Source: Hymenobacter frigidus | GTDB lineage: Bacteria; Bacteroidota; Bacteroidia; Cytophagales; Hymenobacteraceae | Length of the DNA: 64,000 nucleotides | Assembly (NCBI RefSeq): GCF_014640435.1 | Contig: NZ_BMGY01000017.1 | Span: 22,039 to 86,038, forward strand | Direction of reading: 5' to 3' | Shown: positions 53,601-59,372 of the stretch, piece after piece | Position numbering within the stretch: the stretch's first letter is position 1 | Layout of the letters: each line of letters opens with the position of its first letter | Made by a program: the position numbers and the translations under genes | Notes under the pieces: generated by a model | What the model saw: the letters and a program-made list of their open reading frames with translations, nothing else | Told to the model about the DNA's origin: nothing | Database searches by the model: none

Positions 53601-54346
53601 TAGTGGGTGCCGCCGTGCAGGGCAGCACGCTCATGTCGGAAGCGCTGGCCGAATACTCGGCCCTGATGGTGCTCCGCCACCACAACGGCCCCAGCACCAT
53701 GCAGCGCTTCCTTAAGTTCGACATGAACCGCTACCTGCAAGGCCGCGCCTTCGAGCAAAAAAAGGAGGTGCCGCTGGCGCTGGTGGAGAATCAGCAGTAC
53801 ATCCACTACCGCAAGGGCTCCGTGGTGATGTATGCCTTGCAGGACTATATGGGCGAGGAAAAGCTGAACGGCGCCCTCAAGAAGTACGTGGCCGCCACCG
53901 CCTTTCAGCAGCCGCCCTACACCAACTCGCCCGAGTTCATCGGCTACCTGCGCCGGGCCGCCCCCGATTCGCTGCAGCCCTACCTCACCGACCAGTTTGA
54001 GCGCATCACCCTGTTCGACAACCGTGTGACCGACGCCACCAGCAAGAAGCTGCCCAACGGTCAGTACCAGGTCGATTTTACGGTGAAGAGCGCCAAGTTC
54101 TATGCCGACAGCCTCGGTAACCAAAGCCCCGCCGACCAGTCGCGCGACGTGCTGCCCGTGGCCATCTTCCCCGAGTTGGGCAAGGACAAAAAGCCCGTGG
54201 CCCCACTACTGCTAGTAAAGCACCGCCTGCGCCTGGGCGACAACAAGCTGAGCTTTGTGGTGAGTAAAAAGCCTGCCTCCGTAGCCGTTGACCCGTACAA
54301 CATGATTATCGACCGGCGGCTCGACGATAACACCAAGGACTTGTAG
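50681..54346 (+). CDS. ABC-2 permease fused to an M1-family aminopeptidase
   Basis: The 1221-residue protein joins two parts. Residues 1 to about 590 are an ABC-2-type permease with about 12 membrane segments in two halves. Residues about 640-1221 form an M1 zinc aminopeptidase domain with H963-E-V-A-H967 (in TAHEVAHQWWGHQ) and a third ligand E987 in SEALAEYSAL. The peptidase presumably faces the periplasm, but topology is inferred. The fusion is seen in other Bacteroidota. It pairs with the ATPase upstream. Substrate is unknown; a peptide is plausible given the peptidase. A terminator hairpin follows. Confidence 0.92.
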   Translation: MFLPILLFELKYRLKRPATWIYFAILFILAFLLVTAAGGGFGPGTDVSIGGDGQAVKINAPFSVAITITVLSVFGVIIASSLMGNPVYRDFEHRTHPLFYTTPISKFGYLGGRFLGSYLIAVLVFSGLGLGAGLAGIMPWMEQDRFLASTPLGTYLWPYLLLVLPNLWFTGAIFFTTATLTRNILSTYIGAVLLLVGYLVANAYLRDLKNEHLVAALDAFGLAALNFTTRYLTAPEKNTLLLPLSSYLLLNRAVWLSFGLGLLAFCYARFRFSALASEKVSKKVRRESAAGALAEANTTDQSIAGGLRLLPRVTQVFSGGLSLSQWWSLTKLEFRGIVRSRYFAAIAGAGVIVLLATASQAGKTFDTVTFPVTNQYLTIASGPFFLFLFAIIIFYSGELVWRERQAGVAQIADAVPIPNWVPFLSKLTALWLVQVVLMAVVMVCGLLIQTAKGYFNYEIGLYVQALFFYQLPYLLLLCVLAMVTQVVVNNKYLGFAVIVVYYLADQFRPQIGLGHRLFDFGGGTTPGPYSAMNGYGHFLPAFWWTKLLWAGVALLLVLAATLLWVRGTDTSSRLREARRRWSAGSSATLALGLLVSLGAGAYIFYNTNVLNEYLSPKAGEKQQLAYEQKYRRYKDVPQPRITAVSLDTDIFPSTRAVRFRGQFMLVNKHQEPLDSVMVSLPVERHPRVRRLTLGAPGQATLALNDTTFGFRIYRLARPLAPGDSLALSMDLLYQERGFPNAGSNTDIVYNGTFISNGYLPGLGYREEAEISGDQDRKNYGLKPKPRMARVNDLKARQNTYIGTDADWIRFRTTVSTEADQTAVAPGYLQKEWVKDGRRYFTYVMDRPMKNFYTFLSARYKTYSEKWVDTAGRRTIPIVIYYQPGHEYNLKRMAEGAKDALAYCSRNFSPYQHQQVRILEFPQYASFAQSFANTIPFSEAIGFVADVDDNDPQDLNMPYYVTAHEVAHQWWGHQVVGAAVQGSTLMSEALAEYSALMVLRHHNGPSTMQRFLKFDMNRYLQGRAFEQKKEVPLALVENQQYIHYRKGSVVMYALQDYMGEEKLNGALKKYVAATAFQQPPYTNSPEFIGYLRRAAPDSLQPYLTDQFERITLFDNRVTDATSKKLPNGQYQVDFTVKSAKFYADSLGNQSPADQSRDVLPVAIFPELGKDKKPVAPLLLVKHRLRLGDNKLSFVVSKKPASVAVDPYNMIIDRRLDDNTKDL

Positions 54347-54365
54347 CCCAGCTTCCCAAACGCAG

Positions 54366-54399
54366 AAATCCCCGACCACGCTGGTCGGGGATTTTTTTT
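54366..54399 (+). terminator. Terminator after the ABC-M1 fusion gene
   Basis: CCCCGACCA pairs with TGGTCGGGG around a 2-nt loop, followed by T8. An A-rich side also allows termination of the convergent gene. Confidence 0.9.
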
Positions 54400-54416
54400 G
54401 CGATTAACGAGGCTGC

Positions 54417-54914
54417 TCAGGATTTGTGCACCTGTTTCAGGTTGCGCTTCACCTCCTTGCGGGCGGTTTTGAGGTAGAATTTGAGCTGCTGCTTGCGCGA
54501 TACTACGATAACCTGGGCGTTGGCCAGGTTCACTGTCGATTCATCGGCGGCGGCATTCAGGGTCATTTTTTCATCGGCGTAGCCGGCGTAGGTCACGCGG
54601 GCATCCAGCGCGCCGGCGTTGGCGGGCACCACAAACTGAAATTCCCCGTCGGCATTGGTCACGGTCATTTGCTTGGTCGCGGTCAGGATAACCACCGCAC
54701 CCGCCAACGGCCCGGCGGGATTGGTGATTTTGCCCGCGAGCACCATCGTTTCAGTGGGGTTTGGAGAAGAAATACCGTAGTCGCTACTGCCAGTACTGTG
54801 GCTGCTTGAAGCGTATGATTTGCTGCTATTAAAAGCGGTTTGGGCTTGGGTGCTCGAACCAATCAGGGGGGCTACCAGATAGAAAGCGAGATTTAGGAGG
54901 AAATAGGTACGCAT
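54417..54914 (-). CDS. Small secreted carboxypeptidase-regulatory-domain protein
   Basis: The 165-residue protein has a signal peptide (LAFYLVAPLIGSSTQAQ), a Ser-rich linker and a CarboxypepD_reg domain (VLAGKITNPAGPLAGAVVIL, VTNADGEFQFVVPANAG). Its C-terminus is strongly basic (LKTARKEVKRNLKQVHKS). It resembles the next gene at 55215-55622 in the same strand, so the two may be paralogous. The function is unknown. It is convergent with the ABC-M1 gene. Confidence 0.78.
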   Translation of the reverse strand: MRTYFLLNLAFYLVAPLIGSSTQAQTAFNSSKSYASSSHSTGSSDYGISSPNPTETMVLAGKITNPAGPLAGAVVILTATKQMTVTNADGEFQFVVPANAGALDARVTYAGYADEKMTLNAAADESTVNLANAQVIVVSRKQQLKFYLKTARKEVKRNLKQVHKS

Positions 54915-55214
54915 AGCAGTTAAAATCGAGTTGTTATATCACTACTAATAAAGATTTGCAAGCATATGTTGCAGTACTAAAGACAATTTCGTTCAACAAT
55001 ATCTTTTTTTCGGTCAATAGCGTTTTTGGACGGGTGAAATATTTCATAAGGAAAAAACCGCCTTTTACACTGCCTGTAAAATTCCTTCCCCCACTGAAAA
55101 AAACCTGGCCTTTCGGACCAGGTTTTTTTCAGCGGGGGAAGGAATTTTGCAGAAGAAAGGAGAAGGAATTTCGCAGAAAAAGGTGTGTAGGAGGGTATGT
55201 GCTGCCAAACTGGA
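54915..55214. other. Intergenic stretch of 300 nt dominated by a long hairpin
   Basis: No gene seen; the sequence is AT-rich compared with neighbours. It contains the hairpin at 55076-55150 with poly-T tracts on both sides. Confidence 0.6.
55076..55150. terminator. Long bidirectional hairpin terminator
   Basis: Arms 55076-55108 and 55118-55150 pair at 31 of 33 positions around a 9-nt loop. AAAAAAACCTGG faces CCAGGTTTTTTT, so the inner part is a classical bidirectional terminator. The outer 20 bp extend the stem well beyond normal terminator length. Confidence 0.85.
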
Positions 55215-55622
55215 TTATTCGCCCGGCTTAGTTGTTTTGGTGCGAAGCAGGTAAATGGAGCCGAGAGCCTGAGCCGGGGCCAGACTCACCACTTCATCTT
55301 GCAAGCCACCGTAGCCACAGGTCAATTGCACGCTTTTGGCGTCAGCGGGAATGCGTAGCTCAAATTCGCCTTCGGCATTAGTTACCACGATGTTGCGGGT
55401 GCCATGCAGCCAGACAGTGGCTCCGGTTAGTACACCCTGCTTGTCCTGCACCACTCCGTGCACCACTTTGTAGGTTGCTGCCTTGTGGTCGTCCTCCGAG
55501 GCTACACTAGTGGCATCTTCGGTGGGCGCAGCCATATTCGTGTAAGCGAGTTGGGCACGGCCAGGGAGTACAGTGAATACGAGCCCAACAGCAACTAAGA
55601 CGGAAGCGAGGCGAATACTCAT
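55215..55622 (-). CDS. Small secreted carboxypeptidase-regulatory-domain protein
   Basis: The 135-residue protein starts MSIRLASVLVAVGLVFTVLP with a signal peptide. A CarboxypepD_reg domain follows (VVHGVVQDKQGVLTGATVWL, VVTNAEGEFELRIPADA). ATG 55622 is supported by a TACATTTG box at 55660-55667. The next gene downstream is a paralogue-like protein beyond a long hairpin. Function is unknown. Confidence 0.78.
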   Translation of the reverse strand: MSIRLASVLVAVGLVFTVLPGRAQLAYTNMAAPTEDATSVASEDDHKAATYKVVHGVVQDKQGVLTGATVWLHGTRNIVVTNAEGEFELRIPADAKSVQLTCGYGGLQDEVVSLAPAQALGSIYLLRTKTTKPGE

Positions 55623-55659
55623 AGTAAATTGCACTTTGGTTATTTTTAATAGAACGATA

Positions 55660-55667
55660 CAAATGTA
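55660..55667 (-). promoter_or_regulatory. Predicted -7 promoter box of the small secreted-protein gene
   Basis: The minus strand reads TACATTTG, a full TAnnTTTG match, 38 nt before ATG 55622. Confidence 0.5.
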
Positions 55668-55768
55668 CAGTATATTGCGGCCATTTGCAAACACTATTCA
55701 TTGAAAATTACTTTTTAATATATGATAAGCACTAAAATAATTATAACTCAAGCCGGACCCTAACAGAC

Positions 55769-55801
55769 AAAGAGCCCAATGCATGATGCATTGGGCTCTT
55801 T
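55769..55801 (-). terminator. Terminator downstream of the SdpI-like gene
   Basis: AAAGAGCCCAATGCAT pairs with ATGCATTGGGCTCTTT almost without a loop. It lies about 140 nt after the SdpI-like stop on the minus strand. Confidence 0.75.
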
Positions 55802-55943
55802 AGTATCTGCAAAAATTTATACAAAAAAATATAAAAAACTTGCTAAGTGACAAGGGCTGACGCGTACCTCCTCAGATGCGCTCAACTTAGGGATACTGAT
55901 TAAGGGTAAAGCAATGCTATTGAGCCGCTTCGTGGGCCCCGAC

Positions 55944-56609
55944 TCAGGCCGTTCCGCGCAGGCGCTCTTCTTGGCGAAAAGCGGCGTAAGAATACGCGTA
56001 GCTGAAAAGCGCAGTGCCAAGTATCAGCACAAGCATCATGCGCGACGTCCAGGCCGCGGGCAGCACCAGCGCGAGTCCAACCATGAGCAGTCCGGCCAGG
56101 CAAAACAGGATGCCGCCGGCCCGGTGCGTGCGTGCCCACACACGGGGACTTTCCAGCGTCCAGGGGGTGCGGATGCCGACGAAGTAGTTGGGCTGCACGG
56201 TGGTAAGGTAGTTGCCCAAGAAGACAAAGAACCCGCCCACCAGCACCGCGATGCCCGTGGCCGAAGCGGCATTGGGGTGCAGCCCGATGTACACCGAACA
56301 GCAGGCTATGCCACTAAGCAGGCCCACCACGGCTAGGCGCAGCTTCTGGAAATTGACATTGCCGGCATCAAGTTGGCGCTTGGGGTCGAAGTAGGGCAGC
56401 CACGTGAGCAGCAGGGCCGTACCCAGCGGCAAGGCCAGGGTAAACAGCCACAGGTTCTGGCGGCTGGTGTAGCCATTCACCTGGCCATTGGTGTCGAGGT
56501 GGGAGGGAACCTGCGCGGGCAATTCCGCCCACACACAAGCGAGGTACACCGACGGAATTGCCACTGCCACGAGGGTCAGCAATTGCCAAACGAGGAGGTT
56601 GTTTTTCAT
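55944..56609 (-). CDS. SdpI-like membrane protein (DUF1648/SdpI family)
   Basis: The 221-residue protein has about six membrane segments. The N-terminal DUF1648 motif reads LPAQVPSHLDTNGQVNGYTS, and the SdpI motif reads NYFVGIRTPWTLESPRVWAR. In Bacillus subtilis SdpI gives immunity to the SdpC killing peptide and inactivates SdpR by binding it. The regulator gene lies 37 nt upstream on the same strand. No toxin gene is visible, so the immunity role is inference; many such proteins are orphan homologues. Confidence 0.85.
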   Translation of the reverse strand: MKNNLLVWQLLTLVAVAIPSVYLACVWAELPAQVPSHLDTNGQVNGYTSRQNLWLFTLALPLGTALLLTWLPYFDPKRQLDAGNVNFQKLRLAVVGLLSGIACCSVYIGLHPNAASATGIAVLVGGFFVFLGNYLTTVQPNYFVGIRTPWTLESPRVWARTHRAGGILFCLAGLLMVGLALVLPAAWTSRMMLVLILGTALFSYAYSYAAFRQEERLRGTA

Positions 56610-56645
56610 GGTGACAAAAAGTGAAGAGTGAGGAAAGAGAAAGGT

Positions 56646-56900
56646 TTAGGATTTGAATTGGTAGAGCCAGCCCAGTAATTCGTCAAACACCGTCATGTTC
56701 AGGGTGTAGACCACAAATTGACCCTGCTTCTGACTGGTAACGAGGCCGGCCTGGCGCAGCAAGTCGAGGTGGTGACTGATGGTGGGAGCCGAAAACTGGA
56801 ACTGCTCGGCAATGGCCCCGGCCGTGGCTGGCCCGCCGCGCAGTCGCTCCAGAATGGCGCGCCGCGTGGGGTCGTTCAGGGCTTTGAAGAGAGCATTCAT
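56646..56900 (-). CDS. SdpR-like ArsR-family regulator
   Basis: The 84-residue winged helix contains MNALFKALNDPTRRAILERL, the recognition helix SAPTISHHLDLLRQAGLV and the wing KQGQFVVYTLN. It is the usual companion of SdpI in an autoregulated operon, in which SdpR represses the operon and SdpI relieves repression by sequestering SdpR at the membrane. The start is ATG 56900. A TTAGACA-N2-TGTCTAA palindrome lies 17-32 nt before the start and is a likely operator. Confidence 0.9.
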   Translation of the reverse strand: MNALFKALNDPTRRAILERLRGGPATAGAIAEQFQFSAPTISHHLDLLRQAGLVTSQKQGQFVVYTLNMTVFDELLGWLYQFKS

Positions 56901-56916
56901 CTTGTTGTTTTAATGA

Positions 56917-56932
56917 TTAGACAAATGTCTAA
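56917..56932. promoter_or_regulatory. Operator-like palindrome upstream of the SdpR-like gene
   Basis: TTAGACA-AA-TGTCTAA is a perfect 7-bp inverted repeat, a size expected for an ArsR-type dimer site. It lies in the AT-rich promoter region of the two-gene operon. Confidence 0.6.
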
Positions 56933-56941
56933 ATAAAATCT

Positions 56942-56990
56942 GAATAAAAAAGGCGCGACCCTTAAAAAGAGAGCCGCGCCTTTTTTATTC
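56942..56990. terminator. Bidirectional terminator between two minus-strand operons
   Basis: GAATAAAAAAGGCGCG pairs perfectly with CGCGCCTTTTTTATTC, enclosing a 17-nt loop. It ends the ECF sigma/membrane-protein operon. Confidence 0.85.
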
Positions 56991-57027
56991 AGCGATGTTG
57001 GTAATTCGGACCGATGAGCCGCCGCAA

Positions 57028-57408
57028 CTAAGCATGCTGCTGCGCGGCCTCTTCGGCCGTTTTTCCGGGTCGGCTGCCCCAGCCCAGGCCGCAGCGGTTT
57101 TGCATTTGCTGCCGGAATTTTTCGCGGGCGTCGGGGCTCAGGTTTTCCATGCGGCCGGCCATGCGCTGCTGCCATTCGCGGCGCTTGCGGGCCCAACCAC
57201 CCGGCCGCCCACCCTGAAAGCCACCGAACAGAATTCGGCTCAGCACGAGTAAGCCGAGGGTTTGGGCCAGGCCGATAGTGGGAAGATGAAACAGGTCGGG
57301 CATCAACCAATTCCACAACGCCTGCGTGGCGAGCACGGCAGCGGTGACGAACAGTGCCGCGAAGAAAAAGAAACGAAGGCCGCGAAGCAGCCAAAATTTA
57401 CGGTCCAT
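57028..57408 (-). CDS. Small membrane protein of unknown function, linked to an ECF sigma factor
   Basis: The 126-residue protein has two membrane segments (FFFFAALFVTAAVLATQALW and IGLAQTLGLLVLSRILFGGF). A basic, Gly/Arg/Gln-rich C-terminus follows (REWQQRMAGRMENLSPDARE, FRQQMQNRCGLGWG). It lacks a zinc-binding anti-sigma domain. From memory, similar proteins are common beside ECF sigma genes in Bacteroidota, which suggests a membrane-bound partner of the sigma factor. It is 110 nt downstream of the sigma gene. Confidence 0.75.
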   Translation of the reverse strand: MDRKFWLLRGLRFFFFAALFVTAAVLATQALWNWLMPDLFHLPTIGLAQTLGLLVLSRILFGGFQGGRPGGWARKRREWQQRMAGRMENLSPDAREKFRQQMQNRCGLGWGSRPGKTAEEAAQQHA

Positions 57409-57518
57409 GATAGGTGGTATATTAAGTCAGGTAACGAGCTGATAGGCTTTGATAAATTCGGCGTTCTAACTGATAAGCCGTGGCCAGAGGTGCATCGGCC
57501 AACCTAAATATTAGTAAA

Positions 57519-58127
57519 TCAGTCAGTAAATAATTCGGTGTACAATTTCTGTAGCCGCCTTCGCAGGTGCAGCACAGCGTAGTGCTTGCGTGAAATCAGG
57601 GTTTTGAGGGGAACGCCGGTTTCTGCCTCCATTTCACGGAAGGTTTTGTCTTCCAATTCGTGCCACACAAATACTTGGCGCTGGGCGGCGGGCAGCTCAG
57701 CCAGCGCGTCGCTGAGGGCTTCCATGAGGGTTTCGCGTAGCAGGCGGTTTTCGGGCGAGTCGTCGGGGGCGGGCAGCAAGTCGGCCAGCAGCAGCCCTTC
57801 GCCGTCATCGGAAGCCTCGGCCGCGCCAAAAGCTTCTTCTAAACTCACGGGGCGCTTGCGGCGGTAGAGGTCGGTGATGCGGTTGCGGGCCACCCGGAAC
57901 AGCCAGGCCGCCGCCTGCTCCACGGGCTTGAGCATCCGGTAGCTTTCCACGAGTTCGGCAAAAACGTCCTGCATGAGGTCTTCGGCCTCGGCCTCGTCGG
58001 GAATACGGCGCCGAATAAACTGCAGCAGCCGGGGACGCTGCTGGCGTACGGCTTCGGCAATCTGGCGGTCTTGCTGCGAAGCCGACATGGGAGCGAGGGA
58101 GGGAAGCGAAAGAGCCAGGGTTTCCAT
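57519..58127 (-). CDS. RNA polymerase sigma-70 factor, ECF subfamily
   Basis: The 202 residues contain region 2 (RIPDEAEAEDLMQDVFAELV, then AAAWLFRVARNRITDLYRRK) and region 4 (LPAAQRQVFVWHELEDKTFR, ending in the helix-turn-helix TGVPLKTLISRKHYAVLHLR). A Glu/Asp-rich linker joins them. It lacks C-terminal extensions. The ATG at 58127 begins METLALSLPS; M14 (MSASQQDR) is an alternative. A TAATTTCG motif about 26 nt upstream is a weak autoregulation candidate. Confidence 0.93.
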   Translation of the reverse strand: METLALSLPSLAPMSASQQDRQIAEAVRQQRPRLLQFIRRRIPDEAEAEDLMQDVFAELVESYRMLKPVEQAAAWLFRVARNRITDLYRRKRPVSLEEAFGAAEASDDGEGLLLADLLPAPDDSPENRLLRETLMEALSDALAELPAAQRQVFVWHELEDKTFREMEAETGVPLKTLISRKHYAVLHLRRRLQKLYTELFTD

Positions 58128-58169
58128 TGTGCCTAAGCAGACGCGGGCCTCTCGAAATTACTTTAGCTT

Positions 58170-58375
58170 TTACTGGGCTATGGTCACGGGAGTTTGATAG
58201 CCTCCGTTTTTAAACGTAGCGTTGCCATGGGGCAGTACTATTGACGACGGCATGCCGATTAGGCAATTGGCGACTACCGGATTTTGTTGGTTGCACTGTG
58301 TCCTGACACCATGAATACGCATTGGAAACCCAATATAGTAAGGCCCAGATAGGCTATAAGGGCAATTAGCGGAGC
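58170..58375 (-). pseudogene. 3' fragment of a truncated gene
   Basis: An uninterrupted minus-strand reading of about 67 codons ends with a TAA at 58170-58172. It begins near NCPYSLSGPYYIGFPMR and ends NGGYQTPVTIAQ, with four cysteines in total. No start codon lies in this frame before the transposase remnant. It looks like the C-terminal end of a secreted disulphide-containing protein whose 5' part was replaced by an insertion sequence. The family is not recognised. Confidence 0.5.
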
Positions 58376-58503
58376 CAGAGCAACGCAGAAACGAAATGGA
58401 GCATTCTCAAGAAGCTGCTGGCCGTTTTATCGTAGCGCGTGGCCAAGCGTCGAAACTGCTTGAGGCGGCTGAAGAAGCGCTCGGTTTCGCCGCTGGCGGC
58501 AAG
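58366..58503 (-). pseudogene. IS5-family transposase 3' remnant
   Basis: The minus strand encodes LAASGETERFFSRLKQFRRL then ATRYDKTASSFLRMLHF and a stop. This is the C-terminal DDE-transposase signature (ERFFxRLKQFRRLATRYDKxA) of IS5-type elements. The upstream part is missing. Confidence 0.8.
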
Positions 58504-58527
58504 CTGGCGTGTGGCCCTGGGTGCTGG

Positions 58528-58739
58528 TTCAGGTCCAAAACGCCACGGCCGTAATTCTTGGCAAAAAAAATCGCACGGTTCCGTTAGCGCACGACGCTGA
58601 AACCTACAAAGAGCGAAACCATCTCGAAAGGGCCATCAACGGCCTAAAACGGGTTCGGGCCGTGGCCGCTCGGTTTGATAAACGCGCCACCAATTACTGC
58701 ACCACTTATTGCTTGATTGCTGCTCTAACCGGGCTCTAA
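58528..58739 (+). pseudogene. Second IS5-family transposase 3' remnant, opposite strand
   Basis: The plus strand encodes AVILGKKNRTVPLAHDAETY, KERNHLERAINGLKRVRAVA and RFDKRATNYCTTYCLIAALT before a TAA. It is a different transposase C-terminus in the reverse direction. The 5' ends of the two fragments meet near 58505. Confidence 0.75.
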
Positions 58740-58762
58740 CCGGGCTCTAACCGGGCTCTAAC
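58720..58762. repeat. 11-bp tandem repeat at the end of the transposase remnant
   Basis: Nearly four copies of GGGCTCTAACC, starting inside the last codons of the transposase fragment and extending beyond its stop. Confidence 0.85.
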
Positions 58763-58857
58763 TGTAAACACTCCTTAGCAGATTGGCCCTGGTATTTGGC
58801 GGCTGCGCTCCTCCCGCCAGGCCCGAGCCAGGCTTGTTATGCTTGCGGTTTTTCGGG

Positions 58858-58865
58858 TACCTTTG
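58858..58865 (+). promoter_or_regulatory. Predicted promoter of nuoK-nuoL
   Basis: TACCTTTG is a full -7 match, 62 nt before the nuoK ATG. A TTG at 58834-58836, 21 nt upstream, fits a -33 element. Confidence 0.55.
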
Positions 58866-58926
58866 CCCGCCGGTGCCGGTAGCCATTCGCGTTACCCCCC
58901 AATCGTTACGCCAGTTGCCCAAATAG

Positions 58927-59259
58927 ATGGACCAAACTATCCCCGAAGTAATCCGGACCGTTCCGCTTCAGTACTACGTCTTTTTCGCCTCGGCCCTGTT
59001 TGCCATTGGCGTCACGGGCGTACTGGTGCGGCGCAACGCCATTATCATCTTTATGTGCGTGGAGTTGATGCTCAATGCTGTGAACATCCTGCTGACGGCC
59101 TTTTCGGCCTACCGGGCCGACCCCAACGGGCAGATTTTCGTGTTCTTCATCATGGCCGTGGCCGCCGCCGAAGTATCGGTCGGCCTAGGCATCATCGTCA
59201 TGATTTACCGCAACTTCCAGACCACCGACGTCAACTTGTTGAGCCGCTTGAAGTGGTAG
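58927..59259 (+). CDS. nuoK: NADH-quinone oxidoreductase subunit K
   Basis: NuoK is a small membrane subunit of Complex I that takes part in the proton pathway. The 110 residues have three membrane segments. The conserved glutamates lie in FMCVELMLNAVNILL and VAAAEVSVGLGIIVMIY. It is first of a nuoK-nuoL operon with its own promoter. The expected neighbour nuoJ is absent; instead the upstream sequence is insertion-sequence debris. Confidence 0.95.
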   Translation: MDQTIPEVIRTVPLQYYVFFASALFAIGVTGVLVRRNAIIIFMCVELMLNAVNILLTAFSAYRADPNGQIFVFFIMAVAAAEVSVGLGIIVMIYRNFQTTDVNLLSRLKW

Positions 59260-59267
59260 CGTAGCCG

Positions 59268-59370
59268 AGTGACTGCGTGAGAGAGTGACTGCGTGTTCGC
59301 GCCAGCTTGCTCTAGCACAAAGTTGCTTGCTGCTTCATTCACTCAGTTGCTCCGTCGCTCAGTCACTTTC
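59268..59370. repeat. Imperfect repeats in the nuoK-nuoL gap
   Basis: GAGTGACTGCGTG occurs twice (near 59268 and 59282). The far end of the gap carries a partial complement (CAGTTGCTCCGTCGCTCAGT). The whole 113-nt spacer can fold into an imperfect stem. Confidence 0.6.
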
Positions 59371-59372
59371 CC

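Larger units (their letters stand above)
55623..55943. other. Intergenic stretch of 320 nt, AT-rich
   Basis: No gene seen. It holds the promoter box at 55660-55667 (minus) and a hairpin at 55769-55801, separated by AT-rich DNA. Confidence 0.5.

Noticed and set aside
52550..54124. Minus-strand reading of 524 codons opposite the M1 domain
   Set aside because: It covers the catalytic aminopeptidase region on the other strand and shows composition bias without motifs.
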